Part shown: piece after piece, positions 54,627 to 63,937 of the stretch
Layout: each line of letters opens with the position of its first letter
Position numbering within the stretch: position 1 is the stretch's first letter
Assembly (NCBI RefSeq): GCF_029024105.1
Contig: NZ_CP118963.1
Span: forward strand, 1,922,001-1,986,000
Direction: 5' to 3'
Length of the DNA stretch: 64,000 nt
Origin: Acinetobacter lwoffii
GTDB lineage: Bacteria; Pseudomonadota; Gammaproteobacteria; Pseudomonadales; Moraxellaceae
Notes under the pieces: model-generated
The model's database searches: none
What the model was told of the DNA's origin: nothing
What the model saw: the letters and a program-made list of their open reading frames with translations, nothing else
Made by a program: the position numbers and the translations under genes

Positions 54627-55367
54627 TTATTGTTCAAAAATTTCCTTGACATCCATCGCCAGGCCTTGAGCAGATTTAAATTCACCCTGATTGTTTTTCC
54701 AGACCATCGACGGTGTGGAGAAAAAGCCGTATTTCCCCATTAGGGCCTGGTTGGCATCAATTTTTGCAGCAATTTCGACAGGAATCTTTTCCATTTTCTT
54801 GAGCTGCTTTTTGCCTTTATTCTTGTTTATATCATTAAAAACTGCCGCTGGATCTTTCGAATTCAATAGTGTTGCCACCTGGCCACGGCTTTCTTCACGG
54901 ATCACACCGACCTGAATATGACGCAGCTGTACCTTCCCTGATTCTACCCAAGGTCGGGCCGCCTGCCAGAATTTATAGCAATATGGGCAATTCGGATCGG
55001 AAAAGACATAAACCACCCGTGGTGCATCTGGCTTGCCATCCTGGATCCAGGTCGATTTTTCCAGGGTTTTCCATACATCGTCCAATACCGCTTTTTTCAT
55101 ATGCTTTTCAATCTGCTCATTGGAAAGGCTTTTCCCTTGTGCATCAAACAGTTCGCCCTTGATATAGTATTTATCATCATTGGAGATAAATACCGTATTG
55201 GAGTACTGGTCTTCATGCCCCACCCAGCCGGTCATTCCTTGTGGTGCCGGAATCTGTTTTACAAACACAAAGCCCTGTTTTTCAATATTCTGTTTAATAT
55301 TTGCCTGCGTGTGCATGCTCATGATCAGAAACATGCCTGCACCAAGCACCTGGTTAATTTTATTCAT
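54627..55367 (-). CDS. dsbG: Thiol:disulfide interchange protein DsbG-like
   Basis: 246 residues. Signal peptide about 1-22 (MFLIMSMHTQANI). The thioredoxin-fold active site is CPYC (DPNCPYCYKFWQ) near residue 127, and the cis-Pro loop reads TPSMVW. The N-terminal dimerisation domain is of the DsbC/DsbG type. It would reduce or protect cysteines in the periplasm, with electrons from DsbD. It follows the TlpA-fusion and dsbD genes in an apparent operon, but dsbD is interrupted. Confidence 0.86.
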   Translation of the reverse strand: MNKINQVLGAGMFLIMSMHTQANIKQNIEKQGFVFVKQIPAPQGMTGWVGHEDQYSNTVFISNDDKYYIKGELFDAQGKSLSNEQIEKHMKKAVLDDVWKTLEKSTWIQDGKPDAPRVVYVFSDPNCPYCYKFWQAARPWVESGKVQLRHIQVGVIREESRGQVATLLNSKDPAAVFNDINKNKGKKQLKKMEKIPVEIAAKIDANQALMGKYGFFSTPSMVWKNNQGEFKSAQGLAMDVKEIFEQ

Positions 55368-55385
55368 ACTACGTCCTTCCGTTTT

Positions 55386-56234
55386 TTAAGGTTGATCTGA
55401 AATCCTGTTTAAATATTGCTGCAACATGGCCGGACTGAGTTCCCCCATATGCCGCTCGACCAGCTGACCTTGAGCATTAAAAAACAGCGTCGTTGGCAGG
55501 CCGAAACTATTCAGCTGCTGGGGTAGTTCACCATATGGGTCCAGCAGGACATGTTTAAATTGAAACTGATGTTTTCTTAAATAGGCATTTACGGTGGCTA
55601 CCTCCTCACCCTGATTGAGCATGACAAAATTCACTTGAGGATGCTGCTTGGCTGCTTTAGCCAACACCGGCATTTCACGGTGACACGGCGGACACCAGCT
55701 CGCCCACAAATTAATTACCGTGGGCTGGCCAATGAATTGGCTGAGTGAAACCTTGTCTGTACCCAGACGCTCCTGTTCTAGTCCAGCAAAGGCGAGATCA
55801 GGAAACGCTGCTTCAGTTTTTAGACTGGATTTGAACGCGAGCCCAAGCCCGATCCAGAGTACCAATATGATCAACAAGATGGCTTTAAATCTGGTCTGCA
55901 GCTGTCTGTTTCGAATGACATACCACAAAGCACCAAGCAGCACCCCTCCCCATAAATGGAAACCTTTGTCCTGGATTTTCAGTATGTCGATGGGTGCTGC
56001 AAAATACAGCTCGGCATTGAGCAGAACGAAAATAAGACGCGCACCCAGCATCCCCAGCAAAAAACTGCTCCAGAGCAAATCCTGACTTTTCCCAAGCTGC
56101 TGTTTAGACCATGAATACTTTCTGGCTAATCCAAACAGGATGGCAGATAACAGCATCAAGCCAGTGGCAACAATAATAAGTGCCCAGGGCAACATCAAAG
56201 GTCCCAGATGCAGTGCATCACTGGAAATCATCAT
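55386..56234 (-). CDS. TlpA-type thioredoxin fused to an Lgt-like membrane domain
   Basis: 282 residues. The N-terminal 135 residues form about four transmembrane helices with LGARLIFVLLNAELYF and LKIQDKGFHLWGGVLLG, resembling part of prolipoprotein diacylglyceryl transferase. A TlpA/ResA thioredoxin domain follows (about 145-282) with WASWCPPCHREMP and the cis-Pro in FGLPTTLFF. The start overlaps the dsbD stop. The thioredoxin part faces the periplasm and probably receives electrons from DsbD; the Lgt-like part lacks an obvious enzymatic role here. Confidence 0.75.
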   Translation of the reverse strand: MMISSDALHLGPLMLPWALIIVATGLMLLSAILFGLARKYSWSKQQLGKSQDLLWSSFLLGMLGARLIFVLLNAELYFAAPIDILKIQDKGFHLWGGVLLGALWYVIRNRQLQTRFKAILLIILVLWIGLGLAFKSSLKTEAAFPDLAFAGLEQERLGTDKVSLSQFIGQPTVINLWASWCPPCHREMPVLAKAAKQHPQVNFVMLNQGEEVATVNAYLRKHQFQFKHVLLDPYGELPQQLNSFGLPTTLFFNAQGQLVERHMGELSPAMLQQYLNRISDQP

Positions 56235-58168
56235 GGTTGCTCTCCTTGCAGTTGCTGCAATGTGCCTAGTAAATGTGTCGCGCTAAAGCTTCCGGTTAAA
56301 CGCAAGTCTCGCTGTTCCTGATGCGCTGCATTTAGAAATATGAAGGTGGGTGGTCCGAGGATTTGCCATTCTTTTAGCAGCTCATCCTGACTTGGATGAT
56401 AGTGGGTCAGGTCTAATTTGATACGAACCACATTTTGTAAAGCCGTCTGGACATCACTACGTGGAATCACATCCTTTTCAATCGGTTGACAGGCCACACA
56501 CCAGTCTGCATAGACATCAATCACCACCGGGTGTGCAGGATGTTTAACTAAAACCTGTCGCAATTGTGCGGCGGTACTGACCTTCTGCCATTCAAGCCGT
56601 GATTTCACATGGGCGACCTGTACCTGACTCCAGACATGGTAGAGCTGCATGCCTCCTGCATAGACCAGTAAACCACTGAGCAGCATCAGGCCTATTTTCG
56701 CTACAGACCGATGCACATGAGGCAGCATCTTGAACAAGAAGTAGCCTGAACAGGTGATCAGTACCACACCCAAAAGGCTCAGGTATAAAATGCCGGGCAA
56801 TAGTGGACGGGCGAAATACAAGGCCAGCGCCAGCATGACAAAGCCAAAACTAAACTTCAGGCGATCCATCCAGATACCAGGCTTGGGTAAAAGATGGGAC
56901 CCAAATACGGCAGCAATAAATAGTGGCAAGCCCAGCCCAAGGCCTAAGACGAACAGATAACTGGCTCCCAGCATTGGTTGATTAAGCTGAGACACATAGA
57001 TTAAGGCACCGGCCAACGGTGCACTCATACATGGCCCGACAATCAGTGCCGCGATCATGCCCATAAGACCGGCACCAATCAGCGTGCCACCCTTCTGCTT
57101 TTGCTGCCATTGATCCAGACGCTGCAACATGCCTTGGGGTAAGGACAGCTGAAATGCTCCGAACAGATTAAGTGCGAACAAAACAAACAGAATGCTGAAA
57201 ATACTGATGAATACCGGACTTTGAAACCAGCGCTGAAAACTGTAACCGAGCTGTGCCACAGCAAGTCCCATGACCGCATAGACCAGTGCCATACCCAAAA
57301 CGAAAACCAGTGCAATCAGTGCCGCACGGTAGCCCCGGTGCTGCTGAACCAGAATTCCCGTTAAAATTGGAATTAAAGGTAAAGAACATGGTAAAAATGC
57401 CAGCAGAATGCCAAGCCCGAGAAAAATCAGGGCATTAATTAACAGACCTTGTTCTGACAGCAGACTTAAAAAATACTGGTCATTGTTCCACTGGCTATTC
57501 ATGCCTGCTGACGAAGTTTGATTTTTAGGGTCTGCAATGAGCTGGTCATTTTTCTCTGTTAATTCCACCTCAGGCTGCACCACAGGTTCAGAAACTGCAG
57601 CGACTTGTATTTCCTCTACCTTTTCTTCGGTCAATGCTTTATCTGTACTTGGAGTTTGCTCTATAGCTTGGAGCTCATCTTTCTGAGCAGTCAGAATTTT
57701 TTCGTTTGCTTCTGGCGGTACAGTGCTGGTCAGCAGTTTTGGGGTTTTGCTCAAGTTTTGCGCTGGAAATAAACCATCTGCATCAGTTTTTACTGTGGTG
57801 CGTTGTACCGGATAACATAAACCGCTTTCTGCACAGCCCTGCCACTGCACCACAAACTTCTAGTTGGGCTGAACCTTCATATTGGTTTTGACTTGCCCAT
57901 AATGGACCTGGGTCAAACCGAAATTGGGGTCATCTTTGTCTTCGGGTTTGGGCAGTGCCAACTTGACTGGGGTCTGCTGATGAGACACTTTAAGCTGGTC
58001 ATGATACAAGTAATAGCCATCTGCGATTTTCCAGCTAAGCTCTGCCTGATCCTGGCTTGTAGAAACCACCTGAAACTGAAATGCCTGATCTGGTGGTAAA
58101 AAGTCTGCATGTGCAGTTCCCGTCATGATTCCACCGCCGATCACGGCACCCAATATCCACGTCAACAT
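56231..58168 (-). pseudogene. dsbD: Thiol:disulfide interchange protein DsbD, interrupted by an in-frame TAG
   Basis: 645 codons from ATG at 58168, with a single in-frame TAG at codon 103 (57860-57862). Before it: signal peptide and DsbD-alpha domain (ADGYYLYHDQLK). After it: the alpha-domain Cys pair (GCAESGLCYP), a low-complexity linker, eight helices with FLPCSLPLIP and VGPCMSAPLAG, and C-terminal thioredoxin domain with WCVACQ. The frame is the same on both sides, so a point change (Trp or Gln codon) is likely. Without readthrough, electron supply to DsbG and the TlpA fusion would be lost. Confidence 0.85.
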
Positions 58169-58214
58169 CCAGCTGATCTCCTCCTGTTAGGACTGCATTA
58201 TTGAAAAACTAAAA

Positions 58215-58230
58215 TTAAGGCAACATTAAC
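58215..58230. promoter_or_regulatory. Direct repeat, candidate response-regulator site
   Basis: ATTAAG-GCAAC-ATTAAC (first hexamer starts at 58214): two hexamers spaced 11 bases apart, as in PmrA/QseB-type boxes ((C/T)TTAA-N5-(C/T)TTAA). It lies between the divergent dsbD and response-regulator genes. Confidence 0.4.
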
Positions 58231-58276
58231 AGCCCAAATCATTTATAAAATAATGGCAGTTTGATCAGGATGTTCT

Positions 58277-58951
58277 ATGTTTATTGTATTGGTTGAGGAT
58301 GATCCCTATATCGCACAGAGCATTTGTGCTGCTCTGAACTATCTGAATATTTCAGTGGAGCATGTCAGTAACGCACGTGCTGCAGATTATTTTATCCGGC
58401 ATAGTGCAGTCGATTTGTGTTTACTGGATTTAGGCCTGCCGGATCAGGATGGCCTGGACTTGCTGCACAGCTGGCGGCGCGACCAGATTGATCTCCCGGT
58501 ACTGGTATTGACGGCGCGGCTGCGGACCGATCAGTGTGTTCAGGCCCTGAATGCCGGTGCCGATGACTATCTGACCAAACCCTTTGAACTGGAGGAACTG
58601 ATTGCCCGGATTCATGCCCTCACCCGTCGCCACCGCGGCTTTGCCTCCAATACCCTGCAATTTGATGAACTGGTTCTAAATCGGGATACCCAGACTGTGA
58701 TCTATCAAGACCAGACCGTGAATTTATCTCGCCGTGAATTCAGCCTGCTGGAAACCCTGATGAGCCACCCCAACCAGATCCTGAAAAATGAACAGCTTAT
58801 TGACAAGCTCTATGGTTTTCAGGACTCTATAGAGAGCAATGCCCTGAATGTACACATTTATCACCTGAGACAAAAACTGCATCCAGATTTAATTCAGACC
58901 ATTCGTGGTGTGGGATATATTTTCAAACCGTTTGAGCAGCGTCATGTTTAG
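58277..58951 (+). CDS. OmpR-family response regulator (QseB/PmrA group)
   Basis: 224 residues. Receiver domain with EDD (8-10), phosphorylated Asp in CLLDLGLPDQDG (near 51) and Lys in YLTKPF. The C-terminal winged helix ends SIESNALNVHIYHLRQKL, the subgroup signature of QseB/PmrA/TctD. It is divergent from the dsbD operon and upstream of its kinase, with an 8-base overlap. It may control the thiol-redox genes; this is inference from position. Confidence 0.9.
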   Translation: MFIVLVEDDPYIAQSICAALNYLNISVEHVSNARAADYFIRHSAVDLCLLDLGLPDQDGLDLLHSWRRDQIDLPVLVLTARLRTDQCVQALNAGADDYLTKPFELEELIARIHALTRRHRGFASNTLQFDELVLNRDTQTVIYQDQTVNLSRREFSLLETLMSHPNQILKNEQLIDKLYGFQDSIESNALNVHIYHLRQKLHPDLIQTIRGVGYIFKPFEQRHV

Positions 58952-60323
58952 TCACAGCTTGAAATGGCGTTTGGTCATGAGCCTTTTGGCCATGTTTATT
59001 GTGCTGTGGAGTGCAGTATTTTCATGGCTGTATATTGACCTGAAACAACGCTTACAAGACACACTGGATCAACGCTTATCGGCATCTGCACAAATGGTTG
59101 CCCGGCTGATTCAGCAGTTACCACTGGATAGTCTGGGGGATGCAACATTATCCAAATTAGCCAAGAATGATGATGCAAACCAGTTAATTGCCTGTGAAGT
59201 CTCTCTTTTTAGCTCTGACATCTCGTTAGGCAATCAGGTGATTGCCAAAACACGCGGTGCCCCCCCAAATTTAAGCCAGCGACCACAAGGATTCAGCACC
59301 TGGCAGCAGGATAATACAGAATGGCGCAGTTATGTTCTGCGTCGTGGTGATATTCAGGTAGTGGCGGCAGAACGTATGTTCTTGAGGGATACGCTACTAC
59401 AGCAGATTCTGCAGTCGGTACTGGTTCCCTTGGTCTTCTCACTGCTGATCTGTATTGCCCTGATCATCTTTATTATCCGCAGACAGTTCCGGTCTTTGGA
59501 TCAGCTCAGTCAATACCTGAACCAGAAAAACCTTAGCTATTCAGAGGTGGCAGATTTTTTAATGCAGCTCAAGCCTGCAAGTATTCCCCAAGAAGTACAG
59601 CCTTTTGTCAACAATTCCACGCAGTTGATTCAAAAACTCAATGACAGTCTGCAACAGGAGAAAGCCTTTAGTGCCTATGCTGCACATGAATTACGCAGTC
59701 CCCTGACTGCAATTAAAACCCATGTACAACTGGCCCAGCTGATCGGTCAGCAGCAGCACCTGCCTGAATCCATTCAGCATAATTTGCAGCAGGCCAATGA
59801 GAGTATCCGGCGTTATACGCTGTTACTCGAGCAGCTTTTATTGCTGACCCAATCAGAAAACAGTATCCAGGCAATGCCTGAGGCCATCTGGCTTCGCCCC
59901 ACACTTGAGAAAGTTCTTGCAGACTTAGGTACACGCTATCCAGAAATGAACAAAAAAATACAAGTAAACTGGGACAACTTGGGCGAAATTCAGCTGCCTG
60001 AATTTGTGCTGTATACCGTACTGAAAAATCTGCTTGAAAATGCCCTGCTGCATGCACAGGCTGCCCATATCTGGATTTCCATGCAGTCTGGTTGCCTAGT
60101 GATTGAAGATGATGGACAGCAACTGACAGCACAGGATATCCAACATTTAGGACAACGCTTCTGGCGCAAATCTGCTCAGCAGCACGGCCATGGTTTAGGA
60201 CTGGCATTGACCGCTAACCTGTTAAAACAGTATGGCTATCAGCTCTCTTTCAATGCCCGACAGCCCTATGGGCTTCGCATTGAAATCAATTCAATACATT
60301 CGAAAACCCTAGAGATTTTTTGA
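58944..60323 (+). CDS. Sensor histidine kinase (QseC/PmrB-like)
   Basis: 459 residues from ATG at 58944, overlapping the regulator stop. Transmembrane helices at about 9-30 and 152-176 bracket a periplasmic sensor of about 120 residues. The phospho-acceptor is His in AAHELRSPLTAIK, and the ATPase domain has N-box VLKNLLENALLHA and GHGLGLALTANLL. The signal is unknown; the divergent dsb genes hint at metal or redox stress. Confidence 0.9.
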   Translation: MFSHSLKWRLVMSLLAMFIVLWSAVFSWLYIDLKQRLQDTLDQRLSASAQMVARLIQQLPLDSLGDATLSKLAKNDDANQLIACEVSLFSSDISLGNQVIAKTRGAPPNLSQRPQGFSTWQQDNTEWRSYVLRRGDIQVVAAERMFLRDTLLQQILQSVLVPLVFSLLICIALIIFIIRRQFRSLDQLSQYLNQKNLSYSEVADFLMQLKPASIPQEVQPFVNNSTQLIQKLNDSLQQEKAFSAYAAHELRSPLTAIKTHVQLAQLIGQQQHLPESIQHNLQQANESIRRYTLLLEQLLLLTQSENSIQAMPEAIWLRPTLEKVLADLGTRYPEMNKKIQVNWDNLGEIQLPEFVLYTVLKNLLENALLHAQAAHIWISMQSGCLVIEDDGQQLTAQDIQHLGQRFWRKSAQQHGHGLGLALTANLLKQYGYQLSFNARQPYGLRIEINSIHSKTLEIF

Positions 60324-60606
60324 AATAAAAATTCTTACTTTTCAACATCCAATAAAGATATCACCAATTCAAATCACTTCCTTTGTTTATACAAATAACT
60401 TTTTCTTCAACAAAAACCTTCTCTGTATTCTCAAGTTTATGATCAGGCGATCACAACGCACTTTTAATTTTTAGCATAGAAACAGGTATAAAAATAATAA
60501 GACCCCTCTATGAAAACAAAAATGCCAGAGAAAAAAGATCACTTGATGCAACTAGGCCTGTCACCAATTAGCTTAAAAAAATCTAATCTGTCCTCATTAT
60601 TTTTTC

Positions 60607-60810
60607 ATGACTAAACGCTATGCATTAAGAGATGATCAGTGGGAACAGATTAAGGATCTGTTGCCCGGACGAGCAAGTACTGTTTGAGTAACTGCCAAAG
60701 ACAACAGGGTATTTGTTGAAGCAGTATTGTATCGGTATCGTTCAAGTATTCCGTAGTGAGATTTACCAGAATGCTTTGGGGGTTTTAGAGTCGTGCACAC
60801 TCGCTTTAGC
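60607..60810 (+). mobile_element. IS5-family transposase remnant (N-terminal)
   Basis: From ATG at 60607 one frame reads MTKRYALRDDQWEQIKDLLP, then VTAKDNRVFVEAVLYRYRSS, DLPECFGGFRVVHTRFS, the N-terminus of IS427-group IS5 transposases. Three in-frame stops interrupt it (TGA after RASTV, and TAG TGA in place of a Trp-Arg pair before DLPE). Sequence resemblance is lost after about 70 codons. No terminal repeats were recognised. Confidence 0.75.
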
Positions 60811-60927
60811 CCTAAAAATCCAGGATAATCACCACCCCACAGTTCTGATTAATTTTTTAAAAATTTCCTTTCGATGGCCGGGCTTGCGCTAAACTCAAAG
60901 CATCTTATCGCACCGTAATGCACTGTT

Positions 60928-61911
60928 ATGGAATTCAAGGCCTGGTATAAGCTTCGCAGATTTATTTATGACAATTTGCATAATGAAGAACACGAAAGCA
61001 TCTTAAGTCGCGTCATCAATATATTTCTGATTATATTGATTATTGGGAATACTGCTGCCGTTTTACTTGAATCAATCAATGACCTCTATCAATCCTATCA
61101 GCTGCTGTTTGATGCCTTTGAATTATTCTCGATCTTTATTTTTACCCTGGAATATTTATTAAGATTTTGGGCCATTGCGGAAAAAGACCCCTTTGAAGGT
61201 GCATGGAAAAACCGATGGTTATGGATCCGTAGTGGCGGTGCCATCATTGACCTGTTGGCGATTCTCCCGGCCTATATTAACTTCTTTGTGCATCTCGATT
61301 TACGCTTCCTGCGAATCCTTCGATTATTCAGATTACTTAAATTAACCCGTTATTTCGTCTCCCTGCAGATTTTATTGCGGGTGATCAAGCGCGAAAAGGG
61401 CTCATTTCAGGCGGTTATTTTTATCCTGCTGATCATGATCATCATCGCGGCGGCTGGAGTATATGTGGTTGAAAATAAGGCTCAACCAGAAGTCTTTAGC
61501 TCCATCCCTGCATCCATGTGGTGGGCAGTGGTGACACTGACCACGGTCGGCTATGGCGATGTGACACCAATCACCCCCTTAGGCCGCTTTCTAGGGGCTT
61601 TAATTACTATTTTAGGGGTGGGTCTGGCAGCGCTTCCTGCGGGTATTCTGGCAAATGGTCTGGCCAATGAGCTGAGACAGCGCAAGCACAAACTGGAATT
61701 AAGATTTCGTGAACTGCTCGATGATGCAGAAATTGACTTAATTGAAGATCAAGAAAAAATTGAAATTTTACGTAAAGAAGTCGGACTGAGCAAAGAACAA
61801 ATGCAGGATATCCTGTTAGAACTTATTCATGAGCGTAAGAAAGAACAACTCGAGCAGGAAAAAAACAAATATTTCTTCTGTCCACATTGTGGGCATAAGT
61901 TACCTGATTAA
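60928..61911 (+). CDS. Voltage-gated-type potassium channel (ion transporter)
   Basis: 327 residues. Six transmembrane segments; S4 is rich in regularly spaced Arg (LRFLRILRLFRLLKLTRYF), and the pore has the selectivity filter TTVGYGDVTP. The C-terminal tail is a charged coiled coil (about 250-310) ending CPHCGHKLPD, a half zinc ribbon. It would pass K+ across the inner membrane. The gene is alone, after an IS remnant. Confidence 0.88.
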   Translation: MEFKAWYKLRRFIYDNLHNEEHESILSRVINIFLIILIIGNTAAVLLESINDLYQSYQLLFDAFELFSIFIFTLEYLLRFWAIAEKDPFEGAWKNRWLWIRSGGAIIDLLAILPAYINFFVHLDLRFLRILRLFRLLKLTRYFVSLQILLRVIKREKGSFQAVIFILLIMIIIAAAGVYVVENKAQPEVFSSIPASMWWAVVTLTTVGYGDVTPITPLGRFLGALITILGVGLAALPAGILANGLANELRQRKHKLELRFRELLDDAEIDLIEDQEKIEILRKEVGLSKEQMQDILLELIHERKKEQLEQEKNKYFFCPHCGHKLPD

Positions 61912-61939
61912 ATTCGAACGTCAATGCAAGCGTATCATC

Positions 61940-61971
61940 ACGAGCATCAGACCATCGGGTATGATGCTCGT
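61940..61971. other. Hairpin downstream of the potassium channel gene
   Basis: ACGAGCATCA / TGATGCTCGT, a perfect 10-bp stem with a 12-base loop, 29 bases after the stop. There is no T run on either side, so its role as a terminator is doubtful. Confidence 0.45.
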
Positions 61972-62025
61972 TGCAGACAGATACTATTCACTCAATCCAC
62001 TCGACTGAATCAGGATCAAATCCTC

Positions 62026-63087
62026 TCAGGCCAAAAATGCAGCGATGTCTTCCGCTACTGCCCGAGCTGTCCGGGAAACCCCGACCAGCGTGGCCGAAGC
62101 AGCACCGGTCCATTCTCCATAGCCCACCAGCCATAAATTTGGTACCTGAACAGAGCGGCCATTCTGAACCGCAATGGTCTGGTCCGGCTGGATAATTCCG
62201 AGGCTGCTGAGGTGATTCAGCGCCGCCTTAAATCCTGTACACCAGATCACCACATCCACATGCGCTGTGCTGCCATCTTCCCAAATCACGCCATGTTCTG
62301 TAAAAGCTGAAAATGGACGCCTGCTCTGCAAAATGCCTCGCTCACGTGCATCTTTAACTGAATCAATCATGACAATATCACCCAACCCCCCAATGGGCTG
62401 CTCAATCTTTCTACCTTCCTGCTGGGCTTTCAGGCGCTCAGTCGCCCTTAAGAACAGGACACGGCCATCGACATCATCTGCCAGAAACTGCGGCGGTGTC
62501 TGGGTGATCCAAAGCGTTTCGGCCACCTGAGATACTTCTGCCAAGATTTGTGCACCAGAGTTACCGCCACCCACCACCATGACTTTCTTGGTTTTAAATA
62601 ACTCAGCATTTTTATAATCTGCGGAATGCAGTTGTACGCCCTGAAAATGCTCACGGCCGGCATACTCGGGAATAAATGGTTGGCTCCATGTCCCTGTAGC
62701 GCTTACCACCGCTTTGGCTTTCCAGGATTGTTCCCCGGCATAAACCTCTAAATACTGGCCCTTACTTTCCACGCGTTCCACACGCACCGGACGAACTACA
62801 GGAAAGTGATAGCGCTGCTCATAGGCGGTCAAATAATCGATCACCTCATTGCGGGTCGGATAGGTCTGTTCGGTCGCCGGCATCATCCAGCCTGACAGCG
62901 AACTCCAGCTATTCGGGGAGAAAAGGCGCAAGGACTCCCAGGCATGCTGCCAGGCACCTCCAGGCTGAGGCTGATCATCTAGGATGATAAACGGAATGTT
63001 CTTACGCTTTAAGAAATAAGCCGTGGACAAACCGGCCTGTCCACCACCGATGATGATCACATCAACTTCAGCTTGTAATTGAGCCAA
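62026..63087 (-). CDS. arsO: Flavin-containing monooxygenase, ArsO-like
   Basis: 353 residues from a TTG at 63087, chosen because AAGGGGGG lies 8-9 bases upstream and the FAD motif then falls at the expected position; an ATG at 63114 is the alternative. FAD-binding IIIGGGQAGLSTAYFLKRK and NADPH-binding VMVVGGGNSGAQIL are present, and the WCTGFKAAL segment is typical of group B monooxygenases. Enzymes of this form named ArsO occur in arsenic clusters, and arsH lies directly upstream. The reaction is not established. Confidence 0.75.
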   Translation of the reverse strand: MAQLQAEVDVIIIGGGQAGLSTAYFLKRKNIPFIILDDQPQPGGAWQHAWESLRLFSPNSWSSLSGWMMPATEQTYPTRNEVIDYLTAYEQRYHFPVVRPVRVERVESKGQYLEVYAGEQSWKAKAVVSATGTWSQPFIPEYAGREHFQGVQLHSADYKNAELFKTKKVMVVGGGNSGAQILAEVSQVAETLWITQTPPQFLADDVDGRVLFLRATERLKAQQEGRKIEQPIGGLGDIVMIDSVKDARERGILQSRRPFSAFTEHGVIWEDGSTAHVDVVIWCTGFKAALNHLSSLGIIQPDQTIAVQNGRSVQVPNLWLVGYGEWTGAASATLVGVSRTARAVAEDIAAFLA

Positions 63088-63120
63088 AATATTTCCCCCC
63101 TTCTTTATTGTCATCAAATA

Positions 63121-63147
63121 AAAACCCAGCCTGCTTATCAGACTGGG
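63121..63147 (-). terminator. Terminator after arsH
   Basis: On the minus strand CCCAGTCTG / CAGGCTGGG (one mismatch) followed by a T run; 82 bases past the arsH stop and just before the arsO-like gene. Confidence 0.75.
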
Positions 63148-63228
63148 CGTATTTCATAAAATTTTCAAGCGTTTAAATTAGCCTTCCATTGCTCAAGATA
63201 CTTTTCAGTCTCTCTGATCACCTAGAAT

Positions 63229-63933
63229 TTATAAACTACGCTGATTTACCCGTTTGGAAAGCTCTTCAGCCGATTCCTTGCGTTCCGAATAACGGTTGGT
63301 CAAATAAGCACTTTGCCCACGGGTTAGTAAAGTAAACTTATACAGTTCTTCCATCACATCGACAATCCGGTCATAGAATGCTGATGGCTTCATTCGTCCA
63401 TCTTCTTCAAATTCCAGGAATGCTTTTGGAATTGAAGACTGATTTGGAATCGTGATCATCCGCATCCAACGCCCCAAAACACGCATCTGGTTCAGACTAT
63501 TAAAGGACTGTGATCCCCCACTGACTTGCATCAAGGCAAGGGTTTTTCCCTGAGTGGCACGAATTGCACCCCCTGCCAGAGGAATCCAGTCAATCTGCGA
63601 TTTAAAGATGGAACTCATAGAACCATGGCGTTCCGGTGAACACCACACCATACCTTCAGCCCATGCCAGAAGCTCATGCAGTTCTTTTACTTTTGGATGT
63701 TCAGTATCAGCATCTTCCGGTAAAGGTAGCCCTTTCGGATGGAAGATTTTTACTTCTGCCCCAAAATATTCAAGGATTCGACCAGCTTCAAGAACTGCAA
63801 GGCGACTGTAAGAACGTTCCCGATTAGACCCATAGAGCAGTAAAATCCGAGGAGGATGAGCTAGTTCTTTGGCTTGGACTTTTTCAAAGGTGGGTTGTTC
63901 AATAAGATTTGGATCTACGTTAGGCAGGTTCAT
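63229..63933 (-). CDS. arsH: Arsenical resistance flavoprotein ArsH
   Basis: 234 residues. The NADPH-dependent FMN reductase fold has the FMN phosphate loop LLYGSNRERSYSR and the segments CSPERHGSMSSIFKSQIDWIPL and LMQVSGGSQSFNSLNQMR, characteristic of ArsH. ArsH oxidises trivalent organoarsenicals in characterised systems. The gene starts 4 bases after the stop of a membrane protein gene, so both are cotranscribed. Confidence 0.92.
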   Translation of the reverse strand: MNLPNVDPNLIEQPTFEKVQAKELAHPPRILLLYGSNRERSYSRLAVLEAGRILEYFGAEVKIFHPKGLPLPEDADTEHPKVKELHELLAWAEGMVWCSPERHGSMSSIFKSQIDWIPLAGGAIRATQGKTLALMQVSGGSQSFNSLNQMRVLGRWMRMITIPNQSSIPKAFLEFEEDGRMKPSAFYDRIVDVMEELYKFTLLTRGQSAYLTNRYSERKESAEELSKRVNQRSL

Positions 63934-63937
63934 CGGA

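Noticed and set aside
57841..57870. Frameshift in dsbD
   Set aside because: Direct translation shows the same frame on both sides; the break is a single TAG codon and not an insertion or deletion.
50766..60730. Amber suppression or recoding, because TAG interrupts both the IS982 transposase and dsbD
   Set aside because: The IS5 remnant also has TGA stops, the IS982 copy has a frameshift and truncation as well, and no suppressor tRNA is seen; ordinary decay explains these better.
61912..62025. Small plus-strand frame after the potassium channel
   Set aside because: It overlaps the end of the monooxygenase gene on the other strand, has no ribosome site, and contains the 61940-61971 hairpin.
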